NCBI GenBank assembly: GCA_947491755.1
Contig: CANLKV010000002.1
Location: forward strand, 62,001-126,000
DNA from: an uncultured Nonlabens sp.
Lineage (GTDB): Bacteria; Bacteroidota; Bacteroidia; Flavobacteriales; Flavobacteriaceae
Direction of reading: 5' to 3'
DNA: 64,000 nt
Below are positions 38,990 through 49,490 of this stretch, one piece after another. Made by a program: the position numbers and the translations under genes. The notes beneath the pieces are model-generated. The model did not search any database, had not been told where the DNA came from, and saw only the letters and a program-made list of their open reading frames with translations. The first letter of the stretch is position 1; each line of letters begins with the position of its first letter.

Positions 38990-41830
38990 CTAGTACCACC
39001 TACGACTGAATAGGCTCACAAACGTATTGATGTCTAGCGTGACTACAAATCGAATGCGTTGATCATAATTTTGCTGTGCGATCTCCCATCCATTATTGCT
39101 ATAAACAGGGAAGTAAAGTTCAAAATAGTCCTGCAATAGATTCACTCTTATACCACTATCATAAACAAACTGGGGGTTGATACCTTGATTTTTTACCAGA
39201 CCTATATCCCCATAGGCAAAAATATATTTCCAGATACTGTAAGAGGCATTGAGAGTGCCTATCCATTGATTTGCAAATGCCGGTTCCAGCTGCGATTTAA
39301 AACCACCTTCTGCAATGATAAGCTGCTGAGAAAACAGTCCGGAATTTTCTGATCTACCATAGTAGTTATAATCAAAAAGATAATCTGTGGGCCTGTCTAG
39401 CGCATAGGAGAAAAAATCGTCATTACCCGTGTCATTGTACATGAATGAACCCGCATAAAGTCTCAAATTGAGCTGACGATTGTCTTTAAATAATTTGCGC
39501 CATTCTGCCGTAAAATCTAATTTCCCAAACTTGTCTGAAATCTCTGCACCTATATTATAAGAAAAAAATCGCTTAAAATTTGGGTCGCTATGTCTCCAAT
39601 TGATACTGAAAACATTGTAATCTGGCTCGTTAAGATGGTTTTTTTCATCACGATCACGATTAACTAGAACATTTCTTATACTTAAGGTTTGTCGCTTATT
39701 GCTACGTAAATCCTCCGGACGGAACGATAAATTCATAAAAGCAGAAACACGGCGGTACAATAAATCATCATCATAAGAGAACGTATTTGCACTAGCACCA
39801 TAACGTACTTGAAACAAACGCTCACTGCGATCCTGCAATGGATGTGTGTATGCAAAACCTATAGAACCTATCAACTTACCAGATGTGAGTCCATAAGCTG
39901 GTTTGATACTATATCTAAAAGGTTTAGGTAGTAGATTGCCATTATAAAAACGAGCACCCAGACTTACTCCATCGTAAAGATTGTAACCTATATCTGGCAT
40001 CAAAAACACCTCTGCTTTTTCTGGATTCTCTACATCCTTAAATAAACGTACGCTTATTGGTCGACTCAAACTAGGTAAGTTTTTGAGCGTGCGATAATTG
40101 TCCCGCTGTGAAAATTCTGGTATGACTTGTTCGTAATTTATGGCTACTCGATTAGCTCGCTTTCGCGAAAGCGTAATTACTGTATCTCGAACAAAGGGAG
40201 GCAGCCAGACGGTACGGGTGATACTATCATTATATAGCATTTGCACAGGCACAGGCAACATCCTTCCAGACTTGTTTTTGAGCTTTATGGTGATGGAGTC
40301 AGTTTTTTTATCAATGGAGCGTATTTTCCAATCCATACGGACGTGCGAGGCGATATAATCATCAAAAAACCAAGAAATATCTTGAGTCGTGTTAGATTTT
40401 AAAGCACGTTGAAAATTGTCAACGTCTAGTCGCTGTTTACCGTGCTGTTTAAATAAGGATTGTATCGTGGTTTGAAGGCTCGTATCTCCCAGATAATTTT
40501 CTAGATAAACAAGGCCTATTCCTGCCTTAAAAGGAATACCTAATTCTTGATTGTATTTCACTAGGCTATCCCCAGGCGTGGTGATGGATTGATCTAGATT
40601 AAGTCTAGCCGCATTTAAAAATAACAAAGCATAGCGGTCGTTAAAATCCAGTTGAGCTGCCGTAAAATTGCGAATTCCCCATACCTGACTCAACTTGCCG
40701 CTTATTTTTAAATCAGGATAATACCGCTCTTGATAATGGATCATGGTATAAACGGCAACAGCCTGTGAGATCCAGAAATCATCCCGCATGTGTGTGACCA
40801 GCCCTTCTTGAATCCATTTGCGAGTCATTGCTTTGAGCATGCGCACCTCATAGGTAAAACCGTCAGGGAATGGATTGATAAAATCGGGTAGGGAACTTAA
40901 ACCATAGATAGGATTCTCTTTGTAATACAACTCTGATATTACTATTTGATCGTGTGGATAGGGGCCCAATTGCTCTGTCAAAAAACTTGTAATTTTATGG
41001 AGCACTACCATCTTCATCTCTGGGGCTAGATCATTTTCTTTAAGATCTGTGATGACTGATAATTCCTTGGTTTTATAAGTTTGAAAGTCTACAGGTTTAT
41101 TTCTTATAAACAGATTAGCTTGTGTATAGTTGTTTCCTTCAAAAAGATAACTGTTGTATTTGTCGGTAGGAACTTTGTAAGTTAAAGGGATATTGCTAGT
41201 GGCGTGTAACGAGGTAGGAATGTGCAAGGATATTGAGAAATCCATGCGACTGCCATAAAAATCATGGAGATCCTTGTGGGAATAATATTCCCATCCTGTA
41301 ACGCCATAATATGCTGGGTGTAAATACCAGAAATCTAGATTGTATTCACCTATACTAGTCTTGCCATATCCCGTAAAGTTATCACTAGGAAGTTTTACCG
41401 TGTAGGTTAAAGTAACCTTTATTGTTTCTCCAGCGGGTAAAGGTTTTTTTAATTTTAAAATAAGTACATCTGGCTGTTGCAATGGACGCAGTAGGGTAAA
41501 AGGCGCATCAGCTGGTGGTGATTTTATTACGGTCTTACCACGATCTTTCTCGCCCGCAAATTGAAATCTATTCTTGAAATCTTCTGCAAAACGATTTGCT
41601 AGTGGTGTTTCCTGACTGCTGTATGCATTTGCCCAGTCCATCAACACTATCTCATCCCATGTGTCTTGAGAATCATTATGAATATTTATTACTTGCTCTA
41701 TAGACAATACATCGCTTCCTGTGTCTAGATAGGCGATAATATTAGTTTTGTGCTGGGCAAGCATTCCTAATGGGAGGCACAATAAAAGCAATCTCAAATG
41801 TTTCAAGTATTGTAATTTATGGTAAAACAA
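38990..41830 (-). CDS. Degenerate M1-peptidase-like domain fused to a beta-barrel
   Basis: The 946-residue protein has a signal peptide (about 1-25, ends MLAQ). Residues 26-540 follow the M1 aminopeptidase layout, but the zinc-binding HEXXH is missing: the equivalent stretch near residues 331-339 is MLKAMTRKW. The downstream acidic residue region (WISQAVAVY, 353-361) lacks the usual glutamate, and the GAMEN-like site reads YGLSSLPDF (309-317). Residues from about 590 to the end are rich in alternating hydrophobic strands typical of an outer-membrane barrel, ending in Tyr. Enzymatic activity is unlikely; a binding role at the surface is inference. Residues 553-556 are the palindrome copy. Confidence 0.82.
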   Translation of the reverse strand: MFYHKLQYLKHLRLLLLCLPLGMLAQHKTNIIAYLDTGSDVLSIEQVINIHNDSQDTWDEIVLMDWANAYSSQETPLANRFAEDFKNRFQFAGEKDRGKTVIKSPPADAPFTLLRPLQQPDVLILKLKKPLPAGETIKVTLTYTVKLPSDNFTGYGKTSIGEYNLDFWYLHPAYYGVTGWEYYSHKDLHDFYGSRMDFSISLHIPTSLHATSNIPLTYKVPTDKYNSYLFEGNNYTQANLFIRNKPVDFQTYKTKELSVITDLKENDLAPEMKMVVLHKITSFLTEQLGPYPHDQIVISELYYKENPIYGLSSLPDFINPFPDGFTYEVRMLKAMTRKWIQEGLVTHMRDDFWISQAVAVYTMIHYQERYYPDLKISGKLSQVWGIRNFTAAQLDFNDRYALLFLNAARLNLDQSITTPGDSLVKYNQELGIPFKAGIGLVYLENYLGDTSLQTTIQSLFKQHGKQRLDVDNFQRALKSNTTQDISWFFDDYIASHVRMDWKIRSIDKKTDSITIKLKNKSGRMLPVPVQMLYNDSITRTVWLPPFVRDTVITLSRKRANRVAINYEQVIPEFSQRDNYRTLKNLPSLSRPISVRLFKDVENPEKAEVFLMPDIGYNLYDGVSLGARFYNGNLLPKPFRYSIKPAYGLTSGKLIGSIGFAYTHPLQDRSERLFQVRYGASANTFSYDDDLLYRRVSAFMNLSFRPEDLRSNKRQTLSIRNVLVNRDRDEKNHLNEPDYNVFSINWRHSDPNFKRFFSYNIGAEISDKFGKLDFTAEWRKLFKDNRQLNLRLYAGSFMYNDTGNDDFFSYALDRPTDYLFDYNYYGRSENSGLFSQQLIIAEGGFKSQLEPAFANQWIGTLNASYSIWKYIFAYGDIGLVKNQGINPQFVYDSGIRVNLLQDYFELYFPVYSNNGWEIAQQNYDQRIRFVVTLDINTFVSLFSRRWY
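40159..40172. repeat. Iterated palindrome, copy 11
   Basis: Exact core (16-mer 40158-40173), read as LSRK (about residues 553-556) in the linker between the M1-like and barrel domains. Confidence 0.9.
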
Positions 41831-41906
41831 TTAAGACAGTTAGCAATATAATTGGTTAATAAGGTCTGGATGGATAGTTGGTTTAGTTGTAATCGACTGG
41901 TTGTTC

Positions 41907-42596
41907 CTAAAAATTAGGACTCAAGGAATATTTCTTATAAAATTCATTGATAATATCGACAGCTTCTTCACTGGTATCAACTACATGCAACAGGTCAATA
42001 TCTTCTGGACTGATGGTAAAGAACTTTTTATCTAGTGTACTTTTTATCCAGTCCATAAGGCCCTCCCAAAATTCTGATCCCATTAAAATTATAGGAAATT
42101 TAGCTATCTTTTTAGTTTGGATCAAAGTAATCGCCTCAAACAACTCGTCCAGTGTACCAAAGCCACCAGGCATTACTACAAAACCCTGTGAGTATTTAAC
42201 GAACATTACCTTACGCGCAAAAAAGTAGTCAAAATCTAGACTTTTATCACTGTCTATGTAGGGGTTATCATGTTGTTCAAAAGGCAAGGTAATGTTAAGC
42301 CCTACAGAGGTACCTCCAGCAAGATGTGCCCCTTTGTTACCTGCTTCCATTATTCCAGGACCACCACCGGTGATGACGCCGTAGCCATTTTCAACGATTT
42401 TTTCAGCAACCTCTGTAGCTAGTTGGTAGTATTGATTGTCTGGTTTTAAACGAGCACTACCAAATATAGATACACATGGGCCTATCCGACTCATGCGTTC
42501 AAATCCCATTACAAATTCTGACAATATTTTAAAGGCAGCCCAACTGTCGTTTGTTTTCAGGTCGTTCCAGCCTTTTTCATTTACTTCTTTTCTCAT
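41907..42596 (-). CDS. LOG-family nucleotide-binding protein (TIGR00730)
   Basis: The 229-residue Rossmann-fold protein has the LOG motifs VVMPGGFGTLDELFEAIT (about 132-149) and GGGPGIMEAGNKG (about 76-88). The PGGxGTxxE motif is the signature of cytokinin riboside 5'-monophosphate phosphoribohydrolase-like proteins. In non-plant-associated bacteria the function is uncertain and a nucleotide 5'-monophosphate phosphoribohydrolase role is likely. It starts four bases after the uvrA stop. Confidence 0.88.
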   Translation of the reverse strand: MRKEVNEKGWNDLKTNDSWAAFKILSEFVMGFERMSRIGPCVSIFGSARLKPDNQYYQLATEVAEKIVENGYGVITGGGPGIMEAGNKGAHLAGGTSVGLNITLPFEQHDNPYIDSDKSLDFDYFFARKVMFVKYSQGFVVMPGGFGTLDELFEAITLIQTKKIAKFPIILMGSEFWEGLMDWIKSTLDKKFFTISPEDIDLLHVVDTSEEAVDIINEFYKKYSLSPNF

Positions 42597-42600
42597 GTGC

Positions 42601-45429
42601 TTATAGTTCTTTTCTTAAAAACCTGGCCGTGTGGCTAGTTTTGTGTTTTGCGACTTGTTCTGGAGTACCTTTTGTAATGACCTCGCCACCGCCACGGCCG
42701 CCCTCCATACCTATGTCGATTATATGATCTGCTATTTTTATAACATCCATATTATGCTCTATAACCAGTACGGTATTTCCTTTATCAACTAGTTTATTGA
42801 GCACTTGTAATAATACTCTAATATCTTCAAAATGCAAACCTGTGGTAGGTTCATCTAGAATATAAAATGTGTTACCTGTGTCTCTTTTAGACAGTTCTGT
42901 AGCAAGCTTGATGCGTTGTGCCTCACCGCCAGAAAGGGTAGTGGACTGTTGCCCCAGCGTTATATAACCTAGCCCTACGTCTTTTATTGTCTTCAATTTT
43001 CGATATATCTTAGGAATAGGCTCAAAAAAGTCTGTCGCTTCATTAATTGTCATGTTCAATACATCACTTATTGACTTTCCTTTGTATCGTATCTCTAGCG
43101 TTTCTCTATTAAAACGTTTGCCCTGGCAGGTTTCACAAGTCACATAAACGTCAGGCAAAAAATTCATTTCTATAACCCTCAAACCACCACCTTTACAAGT
43201 CTCGCAGCGTCCGCCTGCTACATTAAAACTAAATCTCCCAGGCTTATAGCCTCTTATAAGTGCCTCAGGTGTTTTTGCAAACAAACTACGTATCTCATTA
43301 AAGGTCCCTGTATAGGTAGCTGGATTGGACCTGGGTGTTCTTCCTATAGGGCTTTGATTAATATCGATCACCTTATCGCACTCGTCTAGGCCTTTTATAG
43401 ACTTGTATGGCATGGGCTTTTTCACGCCGTTAAAAAAGTGCGCATTCATAATAGGGTAGAGGGTCTCATTAATCAATGTAGATTTACCGCTACCAGAAAC
43501 GCCAGTGACAACAATCATTTGTCCTAACGGAAAGTCAACTGATACATTTTTCAAATTATTACCCGTACAGCCTTTTAATGATATTTTTTTACCATTCCCC
43601 TTGCGGCGGCTTGTGGGGACGGCAATACTCATCATACCATTTAAATATTGCGCAGTTATCGTATTGTGGCCTAAAATCTCTTGCGGTGTACCTTGACTAA
43701 TTACTTCACCACCGTGTTTCCCTGCACGAGGACCTATATCTATTACATGATCTGCACGTTCTATCATGTCTTTATCGTGCTCTACCACGATGACAGAGTT
43801 CCCCACGTCTCTCAATGATTCTAGAGAGTTGATCAACTTTTCATTATCACGCTGGTGCAAGCCTATACTAGGCTCATCAAGAATGTAAAGCACACCTACC
43901 AGTTGCGATCCTATTTGAGTGGCAAGTCTAATGCGCTGCGCCTCCCCACCAGAAAGTGATTTTGCACTGCGATTTAAGGATAGATAGTCCAGACCCACGT
44001 CCAGTAAAAACTGTAAGCGTTCTCTAATCTCCTTTAGTAATTCAGTGGCGATTTGTTTCTGCTTTCGCGAAAGCGAGCTCTCCAAAGCATTGAACCATTC
44101 CACCAGCTGTACGATATCCATTGTAGCTAGGTCTGCAATATTTTTTTCATTTACCTTGAAGTAAAGAGATTCTTTCCTCAATCGAGAGCCGTCACATGTG
44201 GGGCAGGTTACCCTGTCCATAAATTCTTTTGCCCAGCGCTGTAAACTAGCGCTATCGTTATTCTTGTAGGTTTGCTCAATGAAATTTGCGATACCTTCAA
44301 AATCAATGTTGTAATTGCGTTTAACCCCCAGTTCTTTAGACTCAACCTTTAAAGAATCTTTCCCGCCATACAATATCATTTGCAGTGCCTCGTCTGGTAT
44401 TGAATCTAGAGGATCTGTTAGTTTAAAGTCAAATTTTGTAGCAATCAACTCCAGTTGCTTAAAGATCCAATTCTTTTTTGTGTCTGGATAAGGTGCCAGG
44501 CCGCCCTTTTTGATCGATAGCTGCTTATTGGGAATAATTTTATCAGGGTTTACTTGATACAATGTACCTATACCATTGCATGTTTGACAGGCGCCCTTGG
44601 GACTGTTGAATGAAAAGTTGTTCGGTTCAGGTTCTGGATAGGAGATACCAGATGTAGGGCACATTAAATTGCGAGAAAAGTAACGACCATCTTTACTTCC
44701 TTGCGGGACAATCATTGCTATATCGTCGCCGTGGTGCATGGCTGTTTTTATAGATTCATCCAGCCTTTTGATATCCTTCTCACTAGTTCCTACCTGGATT
44801 CTATCGATAACAATTTCGATATCGTGTGTCTTGTAGCGATCCAGTTTCATGCCTTTAACTATATCTAGAATGACACCATCGACGCGCACCTTAACAAATC
44901 CTTGTTTTGCTATTTGTTCAAACAATTCCCGATAGTGACCCTTACGTGATCGTATAATTGGTGCGAGTAAGTTGATGCGTTCATTCTCATACTCCTCGAT
45001 TATCAAATCGCGTATTTGCTCATCACTATAGCTCACCATTTTCTGGCCTGTATTGAATGAGTAGGCATCGCTGGCACGAGCAAAAAGTAGTCTTAGAAAA
45101 TCATAAATCTCTGTTATAGTACCTACTGTACTGCGCGGACTTTTTGAGGTGGTTTTTTGTTCTATGGCAATCACTGGAGAAAGCCCATCAATTTTATCTA
45201 CATCTGGACGCTCCAGACCGCCTAGAAATTGCCTTGCATAAGCAGAAAAAGTCTCTATATAGCGACGTTGACCCTCTGCATAGATCGTGTCAAAAGCTAG
45301 GGAGCTTTTCCCAGATCCTGATAGTCCTGTGATTACCACAAGTTTTTCTCTAGGGATATTTACATCTATATTTTTTAAGTTATGGACACGCGCTCCTTGG
45401 ACTTCAATAATCTCTTCGTAATCTGACAT
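42601..45429 (-). CDS. uvrA: Excinuclease ABC subunit A
   Basis: The 942-residue ABC ATPase has two P-loops ([10 protein letters not shown] near 34-43 and [10 protein letters not shown] near 640-649). It has two signature motifs ([15 protein letters not shown] and [15 protein letters not shown]), and zinc-finger cysteines in CPTCDGSR and [16 protein letters not shown]. It finds bulky DNA lesions and loads UvrB. Length is normal. Residues about 452-456 (SLSRK) in a linker region are encoded by the iterated palindrome. A 223-base gap without a recognised gene separates it from the DoxX-like gene. Confidence 0.96.
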   Translation of the reverse strand: MSDYEEIIEVQGARVHNLKNIDVNIPREKLVVITGLSGSGKSSLAFDTIYAEGQRRYIETFSAYARQFLGGLERPDVDKIDGLSPVIAIEQKTTSKSPRSTVGTITEIYDFLRLLFARASDAYSFNTGQKMVSYSDEQIRDLIIEEYENERINLLAPIIRSRKGHYRELFEQIAKQGFVKVRVDGVILDIVKGMKLDRYKTHDIEIVIDRIQVGTSEKDIKRLDESIKTAMHHGDDIAMIVPQGSKDGRYFSRNLMCPTSGISYPEPEPNNFSFNSPKGACQTCNGIGTLYQVNPDKIIPNKQLSIKKGGLAPYPDTKKNWIFKQLELIATKFDFKLTDPLDSIPDEALQMILYGGKDSLKVESKELGVKRNYNIDFEGIANFIEQTYKNNDSASLQRWAKEFMDRVTCPTCDGSRLRKESLYFKVNEKNIADLATMDIVQLVEWFNALESSLSRKQKQIATELLKEIRERLQFLLDVGLDYLSLNRSAKSLSGGEAQRIRLATQIGSQLVGVLYILDEPSIGLHQRDNEKLINSLESLRDVGNSVIVVEHDKDMIERADHVIDIGPRAGKHGGEVISQGTPQEILGHNTITAQYLNGMMSIAVPTSRRKGNGKKISLKGCTGNNLKNVSVDFPLGQMIVVTGVSGSGKSTLINETLYPIMNAHFFNGVKKPMPYKSIKGLDECDKVIDINQSPIGRTPRSNPATYTGTFNEIRSLFAKTPEALIRGYKPGRFSFNVAGGRCETCKGGGLRVIEMNFLPDVYVTCETCQGKRFNRETLEIRYKGKSISDVLNMTINEATDFFEPIPKIYRKLKTIKDVGLGYITLGQQSTTLSGGEAQRIKLATELSKRDTGNTFYILDEPTTGLHFEDIRVLLQVLNKLVDKGNTVLVIEHNMDVIKIADHIIDIGMEGGRGGGEVITKGTPEQVAKHKTSHTARFLRKEL
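44061..44074. repeat. Iterated palindrome, copy 12
   Basis: Exact core in uvrA, read as SLSRK (about residues 452-456) between the first zinc finger and the first signature motif. Confidence 0.9.
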
Positions 45430-45652
45430 AGTTGTTATTGCAATGCTGCGAAGTTACCTCATAGAGTTTGTAACTTTTTATAATGTTATATCAAAAAGAG
45501 GCAACAAACCATCTGTCAATTACAATGTTTTTGCCCAGAAAGAGGTCACGACAATGCCGTACATCCAATTAACAATATTTAAGATTAATTAATATACTCT
45601 TTTAAACTTATAGGGTAACTATTATTAATCTTGCAACCCAAATTATCTCGTA

Positions 45653-46114
45653 TTGCAAACTATCTACAACTCTAAAACAAACTTCTCGTCGATAACTTAT
45701 GCTTTTACTCGTATCGCGCTAGGAACATACCTACTGTACCATTCTCTACAGTCTGTCATGGCTATAGATGTCTACCTGACTAATGGATTGACTTACTTCA
45801 ATGATCACTCTTCTTTATCATTCCTGTCCTACATTACGCCTGTTATTCCATTTATGGAATTCTTTCTGGCGGTCATGATTTTAAGCGGATTGTATACTAA
45901 AATATTATTGCAGTGGGCTGTTGTAATAGGAATTGTTTTTATGCTAGCTTTTCATCTTCTAGGTGATTTGCAAGCAGCCCTGTATCAATCTTATGCAGTA
46001 GCAATAAAGTTATGTTTGCTATTTACCATACGTCACAATAAATTTTCATTAGATTATTATAACTACTGGAAGGCTAGGAAAGATTTACAGATTATTCCAC
46101 AGAGACGTCGGTAA
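45653..46114 (+). CDS. DoxX/MauE-like membrane protein
   Basis: The 153-residue protein starts at TTG and has four membrane helices (about 14-32, 52-73, 80-98, 106-125), the DoxX/MauE layout. No cysteine or catalytic motif is visible. Its role may be membrane redox support, from the family alone. The 3' end overlaps the convergent gene at 46092 by 23 bases. Confidence 0.72.
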   Translation: MQTIYNSKTNFSSITYAFTRIALGTYLLYHSLQSVMAIDVYLTNGLTYFNDHSSLSFLSYITPVIPFMEFFLAVMILSGLYTKILLQWAVVIGIVFMLAFHLLGDLQAALYQSYAVAIKLCLLFTIRHNKFSLDYYNYWKARKDLQIIPQRRR

Positions 46115-46796
46115 TAGGTATTTCTAGACCGTAGATCGTTTTTTCCATAGATAAAGGGAAACCGGCATCAGTCATTTGCCATTTCCTCCACTGTGCCTCG
46201 ATACCGTCTAGGGGTATGATTTGCACCCACATTTTAAAACTTTCTGGGCGATAGTCTTGATCTAGAGTCCATAGATACACGTCACCAGGGGTGGTACCGC
46301 CGCTGGTATAGCGTACCAGTAATTTATCCCGACCGTTGTCTGTCACAACTTCACGCACTGTTCCTGGGTCCATCACCTTAAAAGGAGCTACAAGCCAAAA
46401 GCTATCGTTATTAAAATTACTTTGAGCATACTCAATAGCGTCTGTAGCCGCCTGGCCTTTTACCTGATTGCCGTCTTTAAAAACGGTGCTGCTTGCAGGC
46501 GTTTTTGTATTAAGTTCCACTTGATTATCATCCCATGTTACGGTAACTATGTTTTTTTGCGGTTCCCAGGAATAGTGGTTCACCCCTCTAAATGACCACT
46601 CCAGTTTTTCAGCATTATTAAAGGCATTATAATTAAGAGAATTGAGCATTTTTAAGGCAAGTTCGTCAGCATCACGTCCTTTAACGCCCGCTGGAATCTC
46701 TTCACTGAAACTGATTTTAAGAGCAACAAACGCAATAACTAGCAATCCTACTATAGCAAGTAGTACTTTGAGTAAAACTTTAAACACCTTTTTCAT
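46092..46796 (-). CDS. Membrane-anchored LolA-like protein of unknown function
   Basis: The 234-residue protein has an N-terminal hydrophobic segment (about 7-29) that may be an uncleaved anchor or a signal. The rest is polar and beta-rich, with Trp-rich stretches (LEWSFRGVNHYSWEPQKNIVTVTWDD, SFWLVAPFKVMDPG, YLWTLDQDYRPESFKMWV) that resemble periplasmic lipoprotein-carrier folds of the LolA/DUF6503 sort. I do not recognise a precise family. Terminated by nothing obvious at its 3' end, where it overlaps the DoxX-like gene. Confidence 0.62.
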   Translation of the reverse strand: MKKVFKVLLKVLLAIVGLLVIAFVALKISFSEEIPAGVKGRDADELALKMLNSLNYNAFNNAEKLEWSFRGVNHYSWEPQKNIVTVTWDDNQVELNTKTPASSTVFKDGNQVKGQAATDAIEYAQSNFNNDSFWLVAPFKVMDPGTVREVVTDNGRDKLLVRYTSGGTTPGDVYLWTLDQDYRPESFKMWVQIIPLDGIEAQWRKWQMTDAGFPLSMEKTIYGLEIPITDVSVE

Positions 46797-46825
46797 AATC
46801 CCCCTTTTTATCTAAGATAAGAACA

Positions 46826-46861
46826 AAAAAATCTGCTCAGGAACAATCCCAGCAGATTTTT
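46826..46861 (-). terminator. Terminator of ppa
   Basis: Perfect stem AAAATCTGCT / AGCAGATTTT (46828-46837 with 46851-46860) around a 13-base loop, with A- and T-runs on the flanks. It lies between ppa and the downstream membrane-anchored protein gene. Confidence 0.78.
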
Positions 46862-46887
46862 AAATAACTTTAATATTATATCTATGC

Positions 46888-47427
46888 CTACTTAGCAAAC
46901 ATTTTCTTGTAGTCCTCTATGGATTGGTTAACAATTTCCATAGCTTTTTCTCTCCCTTGAAATTCCTCTACATCAACCGTTTTATTTTCTAGCTTTTTGT
47001 AGTCTTCAAAAAAGTTGCGCATTTCTTTCTTCCAGTATTCTGGTAATTCTGACACATCATTAAAGTGAGCAACACTCATATCATTTGCAGCAACGGCGAT
47101 AATTTTATCATCCATCTCGCCACCATCCATCATTTGCATGACTCCTATAACTTTTGCCTCTACCAGGCACATAGGCACAATTTCTATTTGTGATAAAACA
47201 AGTATGTCTAGTGGGTCCTTATCATCGCAATAGGTTTGTGGGATAAACCCATAATTTGTAGGATAATACATTGACGAGTAAATAACTCGATCCAGTACTA
47301 ACATTCCAGATTCTTTATCTAGCTCGTATTTTGCTCTTGTATTTTTAGGAATTTCTATTATTCCTGTGACGGTCTCTGGAGCATTATCGCCATAACTTAC
47401 ATCATGCCATGGATTCATCTTCATCAT
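46888..47427 (-). CDS. ppa: Inorganic pyrophosphatase (family I)
   Basis: The 179-residue protein has the family I active site: YPTNYGFIP (about 55-63), [12 protein letters not shown] (about 67-78, the metal-binding aspartates), and KMFAK at the C-terminus. It hydrolyses pyrophosphate released by nucleotide polymerisation. A -7-like element TAAATTTG on the minus strand (47455-47448) lies 21 bases upstream of the ATG, and the palindrome at 47465-47480 covers the -33 position. A terminator follows. Confidence 0.95.
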   Translation of the reverse strand: MMKMNPWHDVSYGDNAPETVTGIIEIPKNTRAKYELDKESGMLVLDRVIYSSMYYPTNYGFIPQTYCDDKDPLDILVLSQIEIVPMCLVEAKVIGVMQMMDGGEMDDKIIAVAANDMSVAHFNDVSELPEYWKKEMRNFFEDYKKLENKTVDVEEFQGREKAMEIVNQSIEDYKKMFAK

Positions 47428-47447
47428 TTTTGGTTATAAAAAAGCTG

Positions 47448-47480
47448 CAAATTTAAGGCTTATACGCTTTCGCGAAAGCG
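47448..47480 (-). promoter_or_regulatory. ppa promoter overlapped by an iterated palindrome
   Basis: TAAATTTG on the minus strand (47455-47448) gives a start near 47442. The -33 region, where TTG is expected at about 47474-47476, is occupied by the palindrome copy (47465-47480) and reads TTC. Confidence 0.45.
47466..47479. repeat. Iterated palindrome, copy 13
   Basis: Exact core (16-mer 47465-47480) between ppa and the VWA gene, in the ppa promoter region. No extension beyond 16 bases. Confidence 0.9.
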
Positions 47481-47607
47481 AACTCTCTACAAAACTCGTC
47501 GCATATATCTATTTTTTGAGTAATGATGGTGTTTTTTGACTTTTTAAACCTGTGTTAAATCACAAGTCTAGTAAACGTTCTGTCTTTTTCACGACTATCT
47601 TTAACCT

Positions 47608-48762
47608 ATGACAAGACAAGAGCGCATCGGTTTTAAATTTGAGTTTTTTAACCCTAAAGAGCTAGATCCTTTTGATAAACTCTTTGACATTTTTAAAGAA
47701 CTTATTACCCACACGTCGGGCGATTTTGATGAGGCAATAGACTGGCTAAGGGAATTAGATAAGGAGTATAAATTGACCACTCCAGAATATACCATTGATG
47801 ATTTTATAGAAGATTTAAAGGAACGTGGCTATATTCAAGAAGAGTTTGACCCGCAGCAAGGTGGCGATGGCCAGGGCGACGAGCAGGGTAGTGGTCCAGG
47901 AAAGTATTCTATTACAGCAAAAACAGAACAGCTGTTGCGACAACATGCATTGAATCAAATATTTGGTAACATGCGCAAGGGCAACACAGGCGACCATAAG
48001 ACTAATAAACTAGGCTCTGGAGATGAGCATACTGGCGACCTGAGAGCCTACCGTTTTGGTGATGGGCTGGATCGCATCTCGATGACAGAGAGCCTGCGCA
48101 ATGCCCAGATCAATCACGGCATGGATGATTTTTACTTGTCAGAAAGCGACCTGGTGGTAGAGGATACTCAGTTTAAAGCTCAAATGAGTACGGTCTTAAT
48201 GATCGATATCTCGCATTCTATGATTTTGTATGGTGAAGATCGCATCACTCCAGCAAAAAAGGTAGCGATGGCTTTGGCCGAGTTGATTACCACGCGATAC
48301 CCAAAGGACACGCTGGATATTATCGTTTTTGGTAATGATGCCTGGCCTATTAAAATAGCAGATTTACCCTATTTAAAAGTAGGCCCCTATCATACTAATA
48401 CGGTTGCAGGATTGCAACTGGCTATGGATATCTTGCGACGCAAGCGCAACACAAACAAGCAGATCTTTATGATTACAGATGGTAAGCCTAGTTGTTTGCG
48501 GTTAAAAGATGGGCGTTACTATAAAAACTCAAACGGTCTAGACGAGTATATTGTGGATAAGTGCTACACCATGGCGGCGCAGGCACGCAGGTTGCATATT
48601 CCTATCACCACCTTTATGATTGCTAACGATCCCTATTTGCAGCGCTTTATTGATGAGTTTACAGAAGCTAACCAGGGAAAAGCATTTTTTACAGGCTTAC
48701 AAGGTCTAGGAGAAATGATCTTTACCGATTATGAAGCTAATAGAAAAAAGCGCCTGAAATAG
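47608..48762 (+). CDS. VWA-domain protein, partner of the AAA ATPase
   Basis: The 384-residue cytoplasmic protein has a helical N-terminal region and a glycine/acidic linker (about 83-99). A von Willebrand A domain follows from about 190, with the MIDAS motif DISHS (D200, S202, S204) and a later ITDGKPS. VWA proteins of this layout act with MoxR/ChlI-type ATPases, as ChlD does. The matching AAA gene lies two genes downstream on the same strand. The cellular target is not known. Confidence 0.85.
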   Translation: MTRQERIGFKFEFFNPKELDPFDKLFDIFKELITHTSGDFDEAIDWLRELDKEYKLTTPEYTIDDFIEDLKERGYIQEEFDPQQGGDGQGDEQGSGPGKYSITAKTEQLLRQHALNQIFGNMRKGNTGDHKTNKLGSGDEHTGDLRAYRFGDGLDRISMTESLRNAQINHGMDDFYLSESDLVVEDTQFKAQMSTVLMIDISHSMILYGEDRITPAKKVAMALAELITTRYPKDTLDIIVFGNDAWPIKIADLPYLKVGPYHTNTVAGLQLAMDILRRKRNTNKQIFMITDGKPSCLRLKDGRYYKNSNGLDEYIVDKCYTMAAQARRLHIPITTFMIANDPYLQRFIDEFTEANQGKAFFTGLQGLGEMIFTDYEANRKKRLK

Positions 48763-48801
48763 CACAGCATTTTTTAAACTTTAAACAGTACTGAATCATA
48801 A

Positions 48802-49455
48802 ATGAAATACGATAAAAAAAAATACAAGGTCTGGAACTGGAGGCACCCGATCATGTTGCACTGGATCATTAATCCTGGCTGTGCAGTATCTGAGTTTATG
48901 GGCATCATTACTCCTAAAGTCATGCTTATAGAGCGTGACAAGTTCAAAGGTCTCGCGCAGCGCACATTTATACCCTGTCCGCATTGCGACACTTTGCACC
49001 CAGGCATGAAATTCTCTAAGCAAAACAATACTCACAATAAAAACTGGTTTGGGTATTACTGCGATTCCTGTGGTGAGGTGATCCCACCGTTGCGCAATTG
49101 GTTAAGCGCGCTAGTTTTTATCCTTACAAAGCCGTTTACAAAAAAGTGGAAAAAGCGCTGGCTTGAAAAACAGCCGCAACGTTACGCAACAGTCGATTTA
49201 ACACCAGTCACAAAAAAGATTACTACAAAACAGATGGTTAAGCTCTCGCTCTTTTTTGCTGGTTTTATGTTTGTTTTTATGACCCTTTTTAACTGGGCGA
49301 TAGGTACAACGATAAATGCAGCATATGTGATTATCAATTTATTTATGTGGACTATAGGTGGTTTTGCATTTGGCTATATCATGACCCGATGGGCAAATTA
49401 TAATGTGGATAAAAACGTAAAAGCACAGCTTAACCTTGAAAACACTCAAAAATAG
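48802..49455 (+). CDS. Zinc-ribbon membrane protein of the VWA/AAA module
   Basis: The 217-residue protein has two CxxC pairs (CPHC about 59-62 and CDSC about 89-92), forming a likely zinc ribbon, and two C-terminal membrane helices (about 150-170 and 175-197). It lies between the VWA gene (39-base gap) and the AAA gene (35-base gap). No family is recognised. A membrane anchor or substrate adaptor for the module is inferred from position only. Confidence 0.7.
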   Translation: MKYDKKKYKVWNWRHPIMLHWIINPGCAVSEFMGIITPKVMLIERDKFKGLAQRTFIPCPHCDTLHPGMKFSKQNNTHNKNWFGYYCDSCGEVIPPLRNWLSALVFILTKPFTKKWKKRWLEKQPQRYATVDLTPVTKKITTKQMVKLSLFFAGFMFVFMTLFNWAIGTTINAAYVIINLFMWTIGGFAFGYIMTRWANYNVDKNVKAQLNLENTQK

Positions 49456-49490
49456 AACGTTATCGCTCTAAAACACTTCAAAATTTTTTT

